Shown here one piece after another: positions 1 through 10,939 of a stretch of DNA of 64,000 nucleotides (positions are counted from its first letter, which is position 1; every line of letters begins with the position of its first letter). The stretch covers positions 24,563,723 through 24,627,722 of the forward strand of contig NC_057767.1 of assembly GCF_010389155.1 (NCBI RefSeq). The letters are read 5' to 3'. A model generated the notes under the pieces. The model made no database searches. It was not told where the DNA came from and was given only the letters and a program-made list of their open reading frames with translations. The translations under genes were made by a program, and so were the position numbers. This DNA comes from Erigeron canadensis (taxonomy: Eukaryota; Streptophyta; Magnoliopsida; Asterales; Asteraceae).

Positions 1-931
1 CAGTATTCTGCTTCCCCAACCAAAGGAGGGAGGATCCTGAACACCCAATGCTTGCAACTGCTCATACTTATCAACATCATCAAGTACCAAAAGTACCTTT
101 CGATCTCTTACAAAAATTTTTATGGTTGAAGAAGCTGAAACACTGCGAAACCGATAATCATCTCCATTAAACCGAGAAATGACGTCGCGCTGCAAATGAA
201 CCTTCCAATTCGGACCAGTATGTTTGTAACAGGAAATATTCTCGACAAAGCAACTGGCGTCGAAATCTGGAACAATTCTATCATACACAGCCTTGGCAAG
301 AGTCGTTTTACCCGACCCGCTCATTCCAAGAACTGCAGTAATGGAAGGATGAGGATCATCTAACCTTAACTCCGAAATTAAATCTTTAGCCTGTGGTTCA
401 ATCCCAACAGCGTGGTCTGCATCGAATAGCTCTACTGGAAGTTTCAACTTCCTAAGAATTTTTACAATTTTACGTACAAATTCCTCTTCGTTGTCCCTAG
501 CATAAAAGTTCAATACTTAGTTTTAGTGTCGATCTGAATCAGTCCGTATATATAAGTAATTAAAAGGAAAGAAGACAGGAAATGGAAAGAAACTTACCCT
601 GTTTGGAAAGCTTCACCACTGAGATAGGAAAAACTCTTCTATTCTTAAACTTGGAGATGGAATCCCTTATGAGGACAAGCTCGCCAAGGCACTTCACGGA
701 AAAAGGGTATTGAGTGGAGAATACTACAACGTAGATCCAAGACTCTTCAATCGCCTTCAACAATGAGGAAGTCTCATCTTGGCCGATAGAGAGACTAGTG
801 TGGTCGGATGTATCAAAACAGTTGCGTTGGAGGGCTCCCTTGAGGTGACTTACGAAACTTTTGCCAATTTCTTCATTCGAATAACTCAAAAACACATCAT
901 GTTTCGGCCTTTTAGATCTACGAAAGGGTTT

Positions 932-983
<52 letters not shown>

Positions 984-1357
984 CAATCATCATCATCGTT
1001 ATTATCATCACAAGAAAAATCTTCATCCCTTTGCCTATTGGAAGGGACTAACCTTAACTTTGAAATTAAATCTTTTGTTCGTGGTTCAATTTCATGAGGG
1101 TTAGTATCAAAGGGTTCATCAGATGAAGAAAAATAATAGCCCGAGCTATCTACATCAAATAGCTCGAGCTCTAGCGGACGTTTCGACTTCTCCCAGCTGC
1201 AAGGGTACATAAGTAGAAACATTTAATACTTTGTTTAAGTGTGTAATCCAATCGAGTCCTTTATTATAAATAAAATAAAACACAAGAAACGGAGGAAAAC
1301 TTACCCTTTCTTTTTCTTGACGGGGTCGACTAGAGATAATGATAAGGATAGATCCAT
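1..1357 (-). pseudogene. TNL-A: TIR-NBS-LRR immune receptor, 5' part, frameshifted
   Basis: Intracellular immune receptor of the TIR-NB-ARC-LRR class, read right to left; the 3' part lies outside the window. A small first exon (1305-1357, begins MDLSLSLSLV) has a clean GTAAGT donor. The second exon (598-1196) carries a leader resembling the NB start, a poly-Asp tract and the TIR domain (KHDVFLSYSNEE, FVSHL, and the KCLGEL motif with the catalytic Glu). The NB exon starts at 496 and runs off the window: P-loop GMSGSGKTT, kinase-2 KVLLVLDDVD, RNBS-B beginning GSRIL. Compared with TNL-B, 139 bp are missing from the end of the TIR exon (junction near 620). That removes the last TIR strands and helices and shifts the frame, so normal splicing would end soon after the NB exon starts. 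It is a pseudogene unless alternatively spliced. Class assignment is firm; loss of function is inferred. Confidence 0.85.
932..1015. repeat. Coding ATC/GAT microsatellite (poly-Asp tract)
   Basis: A run of ATC triplets on the plus strand, pure from about 932 to 983 and then interrupted. On the minus strand it is GAT, giving a run of Asp just before the TIR domain of TNL-A. The same position in TNL-D is also Ser/Asp-rich (43140-43200). TNL-E and TNL-C have short acidic versions, so the tract is an expanded form of a family feature. Confidence 0.95.
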
Positions 1358-2353
1358 TTTTCGGTTCACAACAAGATTTGAATGTTAGATAAATGTGCAA
1401 TTCTAGATATGATTTCAAGAAAGTATAATATAAGCAGCTAGCTAATTAGGAGACTAAAAGAATTTCTCAATCAGAATAAATTAAGACAAGTTTTGTCGAA
1501 AGACACGTGCTTTTTTTTCTTCCAGCCACCTTCCTCGTAATTGCCTTTAATTACTTTTTTTTTACCTTTTTAGTGGTCTTACTAGATTTTAGATCTGTGT
1601 CCGACACTGGATATGGACTTACAATATATTCTCAATATTAGATCTTTATACATTTAAGTCAAAAAAGCTTATAATTTTAAAGATGTAGGTTCCAAGTGTT
1701 ATACTTTGCAATTTTTGTCGTACAATAATCACACGTTCGTCACTGTCATTATTAGCCGAGACATATATTAATGGAATTGTTTGCCGTAGTCATTTCACAA
1801 GGCACATGCTACAATAATTCCCTTATTATAGAATATTTTGAAACCAATTGTACTCATAATGTGATATTATTATGAAAGATAACTAAGAATTAAAATATAA
1901 ACATATATACTTGTGATACTGTAATTGACATTCAAGTGTATGTCTTTAATCATGATGCTTGCCAATAATATGAATAGGTTTATTTTCAATCACATGTCCT
2001 ATATTAATTAAATAACAATTAGGTTTGTTTTCATATTCTTTGATAACAATCAGGACTTTTAATTTGAGTTATGTAAACAAATTAAAAAGAATATATACTT
2101 CTAGAACATCGAGAACATATATTGTATTTCATCTTTGAAATAATTTTTTGTAAACAGTATCTCATACTTTAAAATATTTTTTATTAGATACATGATTCAA
2201 AATTTTTAAAAAATTCATCTCAAGTTGTTGGCTAAAAATAAATATAAATTAATTAGTAAATGGTAAAAAGTGTAAATTATTGTTGGAATTTAAGAAAGTG
2301 TAAACTAATGAGACTTTTTCTAAAAATATTAATATAAATACTAATATAATAAT
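1358..2353. other. 5' flank of TNL-A and AT-rich spacer
   Basis: No gene seen. Positions 1490-1560 (a pyrimidine run followed by a CCAGCCACCTTCCT-like segment) resemble 19025-19080 and 43865-43925, the upstream flanks of other TNL copies. This is therefore shared promoter-side sequence of the family. The remainder up to the copia insertion is plain AT-rich DNA. Confidence 0.6.
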
Positions 2354-3003
2354 TGTTGAGACCTGGATTCGCTGATAAGACTTACTCGCTGACATGCATA
2401 GTCAACAAGTCTTCAGTGAGTCCAGTGACTCTCTTCAGCGGGTTGCATGCTGACCAAAAGTTCATCATGGCGGGAAGCATTCAAACCACATGAAGACAAG
2501 AGTCACATGGTGGTTCTTCTAACTGTAACGTGCCTTAAATGGCAAAGATACATGTTGGGACCAAAGCAAGGGTTCTCTCTCTCTCATACCCAATTTGGTA
2601 TAGAAGACAAGGGCACATGATTCAAGTACCATGAGCCAATTGGATGTCGACAACCACCATCAAGTCACAATCAAAGAAGGCTGTGTTACCCCAAGTCTTC
2701 CTCTATATAAAGCAACACAGCCACATTGTATCATGTGTGTTAGTCACCTTGAAAGTGTGAATCACTTGTAATTGTCTAAGTTTTTAGTGTGTCTAGGCTT
2801 AGCAATTACCATTGTTCTTTTGTATTCTTGTAAGTCAAGTGTGTAAGATCAACCATATATTCATCGTTTAATCAATGATACATATGATTATCCTTGCATT
2901 GATGTACTACAATTGAACTTAACATTGTTCTTGTTATTTACTTGATTATTTACTTTCTTGTCTAATTTAATTAAAACATAAGTTGTGCATTCGTGGACCA
3001 TCA
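2354..3003 (+). repeat. 5' LTR of the copia element
   Basis: A 650-bp LTR starting TGTTGAGACCTGG and ending ACCATCA. It has a TATA box (TATATAA, 2704-2710) about 350 bp in, the expected place for the element's promoter. It matches the right LTR nearly throughout; differences include a TC-dinucleotide length change near 2575-2585. Confidence 0.95.
2704..2710 (+). promoter_or_regulatory. TATA box of the LTR promoter
   Basis: TATATAA within CCTCTATATAAAGCAACAC. The same box is in the right LTR near 15295. Transcription should start about 30 bp downstream, which would mark the U3/R boundary. Confidence 0.7.
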
Positions 3004-3005
3004 AG

Positions 3006-3017
3006 TGGTATCAGAGC
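3006..3017 (+). promoter_or_regulatory. Primer binding site, Met-tRNA type
   Basis: TGGTATCAGAGC starts two bases after the LTR end. It is complementary to the 3' end of plant initiator Met-tRNA and is the usual reverse-transcription primer site of copia elements. Confidence 0.9.
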
Positions 3018-3124
3018 CACCGTTCCTAAATCATTGGAACAAGATCTGTTTGCCTCCTTGTGTTTACATTTAAAACTTCTGTTCTTTAATTCCTCTTGAA
3101 ACCTTCTTTTTTTTTAACAAGAAC

Positions 3125-6100
3125 ATGTCTTTTGTTCACAGCCTAGTGAACACACGTGACTTTGGCTATGTGTCGACACCTCCTAAGTTCGAGCCCAAAG
3201 ATTTTGGGTCTTGGAAGGAGAGGATGCTTCTTCACATCTCTGGTGTGGAACCCTATTTAATGACCATATTAACTGAGGGTCCATACGTACTGATGTATGT
3301 CCAAAGGACTCCAGGAGCTACACCTGAAGCTCCTGAGATAGTCACTGACCTGGTTAAATCAGAGGTTCAATGGACAGATGAAGAAAAAAAGCTGGTAAAT
3401 CTTGATGCTAGACTGAAAAACATGATTATCGTTACTCTTCCCACTGAAATCATGAAACTAGTCATCAAGTATCCCTCTTCAAAGGAAGTATGGGACAGAC
3501 TTGTCAGCACCTATGAAGGATCTGCTGACCTTATCAAAATCAAGAAAATTGATTTGAAAAGAGCTTATGAAAACTTCTTCTCTCTTCCTGATGAAAGTCT
3601 TGAAAGCACCTATACTCGCTTTAAAGGGTTGCTCAATGATATGACAAATGTTGGCATTACCCATGATAACTTTGAGGTATGTCATAAATTCATCGACTCT
3701 CTTCCTCTTAAGTGGCAAAACTTAAGACAAACACTTCGTACTACAAAGAAAATCCAAGATTTTGATCTTGAATAACTTTTTGGAACTCTTCAATTTGAAG
3801 AAAGAGCATTGGCTCAAAATATTCGAGCCTCTGCTGATGCCAAAAGACATGCTGACCCTTCTTCTTCTTCTTCTTCTGTCAGCATCTCCTCTCATCCTAT
3901 TTCTGACCCTATCGCTCTTGTTTCTACTGAGCCCATCGATCTCTATGATGGTGTCAGTACCTCTAATCTTCCAGCATCCATTCAGACCCTCATTAATGAG
4001 CTGGATGATGAAGAAAAACAAGATTTGTTTAATGACTTCATGGGCTTTGCCCTGGTTGCTGGTAGAAGATACTCCAGAAGGTGGAATAATCGCAAAACGG
4101 TTACTCCCCTCAAACCTCCTGTTGATAAATCACAGGAAGAGTGCTGGAGGTGTGGCAGAAAAGGCCACTACCAAAAGGAGTGCAGAGTCTCCTTACCCAA
4201 TCCTGTTGTTCCCAAAACTAATCCTTCCAAATCTGCTGATGAATATAAGAACAAATATTATCAGCTGAAGGCTAAGGTGGCTGAAATAGAGGATGTCAAA
4301 GTTCCAGCAAAAGGTCTAATTGCTGAAGAACATGATTGGGCTAACTCAGATGATTCTGATGATGACGATTATGTTGATGCCATGTGCCTTATGGCACTTG
4401 CTGACAGTGATGCTCTGACAAAGGATCAAGTCTCCTCTAGTCAGTGGGTGAACGTCACTGTTAAAAAGGTACACTCTCTTCTCTCTTCCTCTTCTAATCA
4501 AGACAAGGCCAAAATTATTGAGTCCTTGTCTTGTGATCTTCAGTTCGTGGAAAGTCTATGTGCTGAACTTCAATCTAAACTTAACTCTGCTGAAGTAGAG
4601 TTAAGTGAAAAATCTGAAAAACTTGTGAAATTGAAAAATGTGCATGTTGAACTTCAATCTCATGAGTTGATGACTCAGAAACTTCAACTTGAGAATGAAA
4701 CTCTCAAGGCTGAAGTTTCTAATCTAAAGAAGATTGTGACCTCCTGGTCAAAGGCTTCTAAATTTCATCATCAATGCTTGAGCGAACAAGTCCCTGCTCA
4801 AGTACAGGCGGTAATTGGTGGCAATTTTGATGTTGCTGCCTCTATCGCTGACTCCTTTAATGATGATGTAAAGCCTAAAATCTCCATTCCTCCACCCTGT
4901 TCATCTTTCATCTCTCAAGAAGAAATGAAAAAGTGGTATTTTGTCAACGGACAAAATGACTACCATGCTGAGATAGATTCTAAGGCTACAGCATCTACCA
5001 ATGTTCCCCCTTCTTTAAATGCTAAAAGTACCAGTACCTCTGCCAGTACTTTTGACATGTTCTCCCATCTTCCTATTGTTGGCATGATGCCACATGAAGG
5101 GAGAATTCAAAACTCTCCTCCAAGAACTTTTAAAGGGGATATCTCAAGTGATGGGTATGTACCCATTGCTCCTCAGCCTCTATCCACAAAAGGTGTTGAG
5201 CCCTTTAAAAGAAGCACTATTGCTGCTCCCTATGACTATGGTACCCCTCAGCGGGTCAATCATGTCGTTCAGCAACACTCTGGTGCTCAATCTTCATCTC
5301 AGCTGGAACCTACCCATACAAATTCAATATCTGATCATCAAATGAGCAGAAGGGTTAGGTTCGCTGATGTAAGACACCAGCAAGTACTTCCCACAAAGGC
5401 TGTACATGCTGATGCTCAAACTGATACAGTATCTCAATCAATGCCCTTAAAATCAAATCTAAGGCATGTTACTCCTAAAAGAGGAAGACAACCTTCTCAA
5501 AATAGATCTGACACTCCTCAGCGAGGACACTTTCCTCATCAGCAGGTAAGGCATATAACTCCTTAGCTAGGACATTTGCCACATCAGCAAATGAGGTCTA
5601 TTACTCCACAAAGAGGACAAGTGCCCTCTCAGCACAGTCAATCCTCAATATCCAACACGGAGTATCTACCTCATAGGCAAATGAGGTCAGTCACTCCAAA
5701 ACGTCAAGTCAGATCCACAACTCCTAATCATGAGAATCAGTCTCAGCAGGGTTCCTCTTCTTCCTATCCTGCTAGAAAGCAAGCATGGACCATGATTAGA
5801 GGACATCAGATTCCTCAAAATCATCATGGTGAATCCATACTTGGTCCTGTTCCTCAAATGCCCCCTCCTAAACTTAGACAAAGGAATAAGTCCAAATCCA
5901 AGCAAAAGAGCAAGTCTTCCTCTTCCTCCACTCCACAAATAAATGAACTTACTCAGCGAGTAAATGGTCTTTCCTCTCAGCTGAGGGACTTTCTCCTTCA
6001 AAATCAAGGCAATTCCTCTGACAAAAAATGCTATCGTTGTAGCAGCAGAGGACATGTTGCCTCTGAATGTGTTTTATACAGCCCAAGAGATGCTCCAGCA

Positions 6101-6523
6101 GTTGTATGTAAACCAAACATCTCTACAGTTACTGAAACATCTTCCTCCTCTACTCGAATCAGTGAGAACCTCTCTACTGAACCAGTTATCAGTGACACCT
6201 CCTCTGTCACAAATGCAAGCATTGCTGAATACATTGCTACTCAGCGCTTTGAAATTCCCCATTCTCAAAGGGTTATTTCAAATGCTTGGGGGCAACCCTC
6301 AATGTTGGTTGAGTACAGCGCTCCTAATGTAGTGAGCAGCTATGCATATCTTCATAGTAATGAAACCAGTATTATGCCCACCAATGAAGATAATACTACC
6401 CCTGTCTCTGTGGGAGATCACATTACTCTTGAGGAGGCTCTCTCTGTAGAGCCAACATCCTCCACTGAAGCACCTTCAGATAATCCTGCTGACATAGAAA
6501 TGGATGAACAGAGTGAACCTTAA
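3125..6523 (+). pseudogene. Copia gag with two zinc knuckles, two in-frame stops
   Basis: Capsid/nucleocapsid polyprotein, about 1,130 codons in one frame and interrupted twice: TAA at 3773-3775 and TAG at 5564-5566. The N-terminal part (3125-3775) is a typical copia gag domain (KFEPKDFGSWKERML, then VWDRLVSTYEG). A first CCHC knuckle, CWRCGRKGHYQKEC, lies near 4143. An acidic stretch and a long predicted coiled coil follow (about 4540-4740). Next come repeats of the form TPQRG/TPKRG with HQQ (about 5460-5720). A second knuckle, CYRCSSRGHVASEC, lies near 6030, more than 600 codons after the first. Extended gags are known in Sireviruses; two knuckles this far apart are unusual as far as I know. 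The frame reads sensibly through both stops, so they look like point mutations. Confidence 0.85.
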
Positions 6524-6540
6524 ATCCTTTCTTTTCATCC

Positions 6541-9500
6541 ATGCAGGGCTCGCTAGGTAAAGGAGTGTGGTATTTGGACAGCGGTTGTTCAAAACACATG
6601 ACAGGCTCTAAGTCCCTGCTGGATAACTATACTGAGGCACCTGGTCCTACAGTGGTGTTTGGTGATAACTCCACTGGACAGACTAAAGGGTATGGTCTTC
6701 TTTCTAATGGCCTCATAAAATTATCAAAAGTTGCTTATGTAAATGGATTAAAGCATAATCTCATCAGCATAAGTCAACTATGTGATGCTGACTACAAGGT
6801 AATCCTTGATAAACATCAAGGCACTGTAGTAAACATCAACAAGGAAGTCGTCTTGGTTGCACCAAGAAAAAGAGATGTATATCTTGTAGACTTCACTCCT
6901 ATCAAGACTGATAGTGAAACTTGTTTCTTTGCTAAGTCAGCATCTGAGTTGAATTGGTTATGGCACAAGCGTATGTCGCATGTAAATTTCAAAACCATAA
7001 ACTCACTGGCCAAAAAGAACCTTGTTTGTGGCCTTCCTCTTCTGTCCTTTGAAAAAGATAGGCTTTGTGGTGCCTGTGAAAAAGGCAAATGTCATAGAGC
7101 TATTTTCAAAACTAAACAAGCCAACTCTGTTAAGGTTGCTTTCACCTCCTACACATGGACCTTTTTGGACCAGTGAATGTCCAAAGTCTAAAGGGTAGTA
7201 GATACACTTTAGTAATTGTGGATGAATATTCACGATATACTTGGACAATTTTTCTTAATTCTAAGAGTGATGTTGCTGATGAAATTATCAAATTCATTAA
7301 GAAAATGAAAAATCTCAGCAGCATAAGGGTCAAAGAACTCAGAAGTGATCATGGCACTGAGTTTAGAAACCACACTCTTGAAACTTTTTCTGCTGATCAA
7401 AGAATCTCACAAAACTTCTCTTCCACTAGAACTCCTGAGCAAAATGGTGTTGCTGAAAGGAGAAATAGAACTCTTATAGAGGCAGCACATAATATGCTCA
7501 GTGAGTCCTCTTTTCCCAGTAGGTTTTGGGCTGAAGCAGTCAACACTACTTGTCACACTCAAAATCGATGTCTCATTGTCAAAAGACATGACAAAACAGC
7601 ATATGAAGTTTTAAGAGGAAAGAAACCTCAAATCAAATATTTTCATGTATTTGGTTGTCCTGTCTTTATTCTTAATAATAAGGATTATTTAGGAAAATTT
7701 GATCCTAAAGCTGATGATGGTTACTTTGTTGGATACTCTTCCATTAGCAAAGCTTTTAGAGTATTCAATACTCGACTTCAAAAAGTGGATGAATCCATTC
7801 ATGTCACTTTTGATGAAAGCTCATCTGCTCTTAAAGATATCCAGCCATCTTCTACTGAAGAGATCTTCAATGAGTTCACTAACCCTCCTATGGAGGATGA
7901 TGACTCATTCGTTGATGCTTCTTGCTCTCCTCCTTTTAATCAGCATCTCACTGAGGATAGTTCAGTAGACCCTGAGCTGGAGCAAGTTGCTGCTTATATC
8001 TATTCGATTGAGCCAGTTGAGCCTATCTTAAGGTCAATCCATGCAGCATCAGCCAAACCTAGATCACTGACTGATGATGTGCAAGTTGATGACTCTGCTG
8101 ATGATGAGTTTCATGATGCTTCAGCTAACACTGAAAACATGGTGTCTGCTGATGACCCCATCATTGATAACTCAAATCAGTCAAATGGCTCCACTGATCA
8201 AACTCCTCTTGATCCTTCCATTACCATTGATTTCTCCTCTTATTCTTCTCCTGCTGATCCCATGCAAATATCTTCCACTGCCACTCTTGGCTCATCAAGT
8301 GTCCCATCACTTAAATGGACTTCAAGTCATCCTGCTCACCAAATTATTGGTGATCCTCAGCAGGGCATTGTGACTAGATCAGCGACTAGAAACACATGTC
8401 TATATGTTAACTTCTTGTCAATGATCAGTCCTAAGAATATTGGAGAGGCCATGGTTGACCCATCGTGGGTTGCTGCCATGCAAGAAGAACTAACTCAATT
8501 CCAAAGACAGCATGTCTGGTTCTTAGTTCCTCTTCCTCCTGGCAAAGAACCCATTGGAACTAAATGGGTTTATAGAAATAAGATGGACGAAGATGGTGTT
8601 GTTATACGCAACAAGGCTAGGTTAGTAGCTCAAGGCTACCTTCAAGAAGAAGGTGTCGACTATGACGAAACCTTTGCTCCAGTGGCTAGACTACAAGGAA
8701 TACGCTTATTCCTGGCACATGCTGCTTATCGAAACTTCACTGTATATCAAATGGATGTCAAGAGTGCTTTCCTAAATGGAAAACTCGAAGACGAAGTTTA
8801 TGTGGAGCAGCCACCTGGTTTTGAAGATCTAACCAAGCCAAACCACGTCTATCGTCTTTATAAAGCATTATATGGTCTTAAACAAGCTCCCAGAGCTTGG
8901 TACGACACTCTCTCTGAATTTCTTCTTTCTCATGAGTTTCAGCAAGGATCTATAGACAGCACTCTCTTTATCTATAGAAAGGGTGCTTATGTTCTCTATG
9001 TACAAATATATGTCGATGACATCATATTTGGATCCTCCAGTAAGAAACTTTGCAATAAATTTAGCTCACTAATGTCTTCTCATTTTGAAATGAGTATGAT
9101 GGGTGAGTTAACCTTCTTCCTTGGTCTACAAATTCGCCAGCTCACTGATGGCATCTTTATAAACCAAGAAAAGTATATACGAGACATGCTGGCCAAATTT
9201 GATATGTCTAATATCACCACAAAGCCTACCCCCATGTCTCCTCCAAACAATCTCCATGTTGACCCTGATGGTAAGCATGTGAACTCCACTTTCTATCGTA
9301 GAATGATTGGCTCACTAATGTATCTCACAGTGAGTCGTCCTGACATTATGTTTGCTACTTGCCTTTGTGCAAGGTATCAAGCATCACCCAGGGAGTCTCA
9401 CCTTCTCGCTGTCAAGCGTATTTTTAAATATCTCAAAGGGACTTCCTCTTTAGGTCTTTGGTATCCCAAGGAGTCTAACTTTGACTTAGTTGCATACTCT

Positions 9501-9971
9501 GATTCTGACTACGCTGGTTGCATGTTAGATAGGAAGAGTACCAGTGGTGGATGTCAACTATTGGGGGGAAGGCTGACTAGTTGGTCTAGTAAGAAATAGC
9601 ATACAGTTTCCATCTCCACTGCTGAAGCAGAGTATGTGTCTGCAGCAAGTTGTTGTGCACAAGTCCTTTGGATGAAAAACCAACTTGCTGACTATGACCT
9701 AAATTTTTCCAAGATCCCCATCATGTGTGATAACACTAGTGCTATTGCTATCACACATAATCCTGTTCAGCATTCCAAAACTAAGCATATTGACATTAGG
9801 TATCACTTCATTCGTGATCATGTCATGAAGGGGGATGTTGAAATTTACTTCATTCCCACAGATGACCAACTTGCTGACATATTCACTAAACCTTTAGATG
9901 AAAAAAGATTCAAGGATCTCGTCAGCAGGTTGGGAATGTTAAATTGTGATTCTACAAGTTCAACAACATGA
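6541..9971 (+). pseudogene. Copia pol: protease, integrase, reverse transcriptase, RNase H
   Basis: Polyprotein of a copia element. The first part (6541-7176) has the aspartic protease motif WYLDSGCSKHMTG and the pre-integrase zinc-binding region (WHKRMSH ... CGACEKGKC). A frame change near 7150 leads to the main frame (7155-9599). This holds integrase with its three acidic residues ([26 protein letters not shown]), reverse transcriptase ([19 protein letters not shown], catalytic YVDDII) and RNase H ([14 protein letters not shown]). A TAG at 9597-9599 stands where related elements have Gln. The same frame then continues to 9971 (STAEAEYV, ADIFTKPL). All catalytic motifs remain, but the frameshift and stop prevent one full product. 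Pol starts 17 bases after the gag stop and in a different frame. Confidence 0.9.
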
Positions 9972-10064
9972 TCACTCATGTTTTGCTGCCCATATTCCTC
10001 TTATGAAGATGAGCAGCGACTTCTTTAGTCAAAGTCATCAATGAGCTCTTCCTTTTTACTCGCT

Positions 10065-10386
10065 GATCCCTGTTGCTTTGGGAAAAAGCAAAATAAAGGC
10101 AATGGAAAGCCAAAAGTTTCCATCCAGTCCACAGCAAACGGTTGTGGTAACGGCACATAAAATCCGTTGATCCCTGTTGCTTTGGGAAAAAGCATAACAA
10201 AAGTAATAGGGTGCTGAAAATCCCTATCTAGTCCAGCAGCAAACGGCTGCTGGTAAAGACTTCTAAAATCCGTTGATCCCTGATGCTTTGGGAAAAAGCA
10301 TAACAAAAGTAATAGGGTGCTGAAAGTCTCTATCTAGTCCAGCAGCAAACGGCTGCTGGTAAGGACTTCTAAAATCCGTTGATAGC
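10065..10386 (+). repeat. Three tandem ~105-bp repeats with a hairpin
   Basis: Three copies start at about 10065, 10169 and 10275, each opening GATCCCTGNTGCTTTGGGAA. The second and third are closest and each contains CAGCAGCAAACGGCTGCTG, whose arms can pair into a short hairpin; the first copy is diverged there. The array sits between pol and the extra gene of the copia element. Its role is unknown; RNA structure or packaging is only a guess. Confidence 0.9.
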
Positions 10387-10788
10387 TGACAATTTGCCAA
10401 AAATTGTTTAATGTTCACCAGCATCCACTCTTTCTGTCTTTATGGTGCTGATTAAAACTTGGTAACCATTCTTCAAAATTATATAAACTCTTCAGTGGAT
10501 ACCTCAATTTAACTGAGTGTATTCCACTTCGTATTCTTGTTAATATTTTATTATATATATCTCAAACGGTTACCTCGATTTTCTTCAAAATGGGCAACTT
10601 GTACACTGTACGCACCGTATGAACTCGTGTACAGTTGAAATGGTGGTTCATATAGTCACATCATACCTCTCTCATACGTATATACATACAGTGTCCTATA
10701 ATTTTAAAATAATATTTTTTATGCCGCGTATGAAAGAGAGTACACATGACAACTCACTTTTTGCAGTCATGGGACCCATATCCATGCC

Positions 10789-10939
10789 ATATATATGCAT
10801 ATCTCTTCCTCTTCACCTTCCTTTACGTTCATTTCTTTCGTTCTAAACTTTCAAAATCTTTCATATTCTCTCAAATCTTTCATATTCCCTCAAAAACATT
10901 CATCTTTCTAATCTTCTTGTTTCTTCACTCTCATCTAAA
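10789..10939 (+). promoter_or_regulatory. Promoter-like leader before the post-pol gene
   Basis: A TATA-like run (ATATATATG, 10789-10797) is followed by about 130 bp of pyrimidine-rich sequence (TTCCTC, TTTCTTTC, TCTTCACTCTC) that ends in AAAATGGCTTC. That is a good plant start context, and the layout looks like a plant core promoter with 5' leader. It suggests the third gene may be expressed from its own transcript. Inferred from composition only. Confidence 0.35.

Noticed and set aside
779..1051. 90-codon plus-strand frame with a long run of Ile
   Set aside because: It is the opposite strand of the GAT microsatellite and TIR exon of TNL-A.
5687..6055. Minus-strand open frame of 122 codons in the copia gag
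   Set aside because: Antisense shadow of gag; no known domain and the sense frame carries the zinc knuckle.
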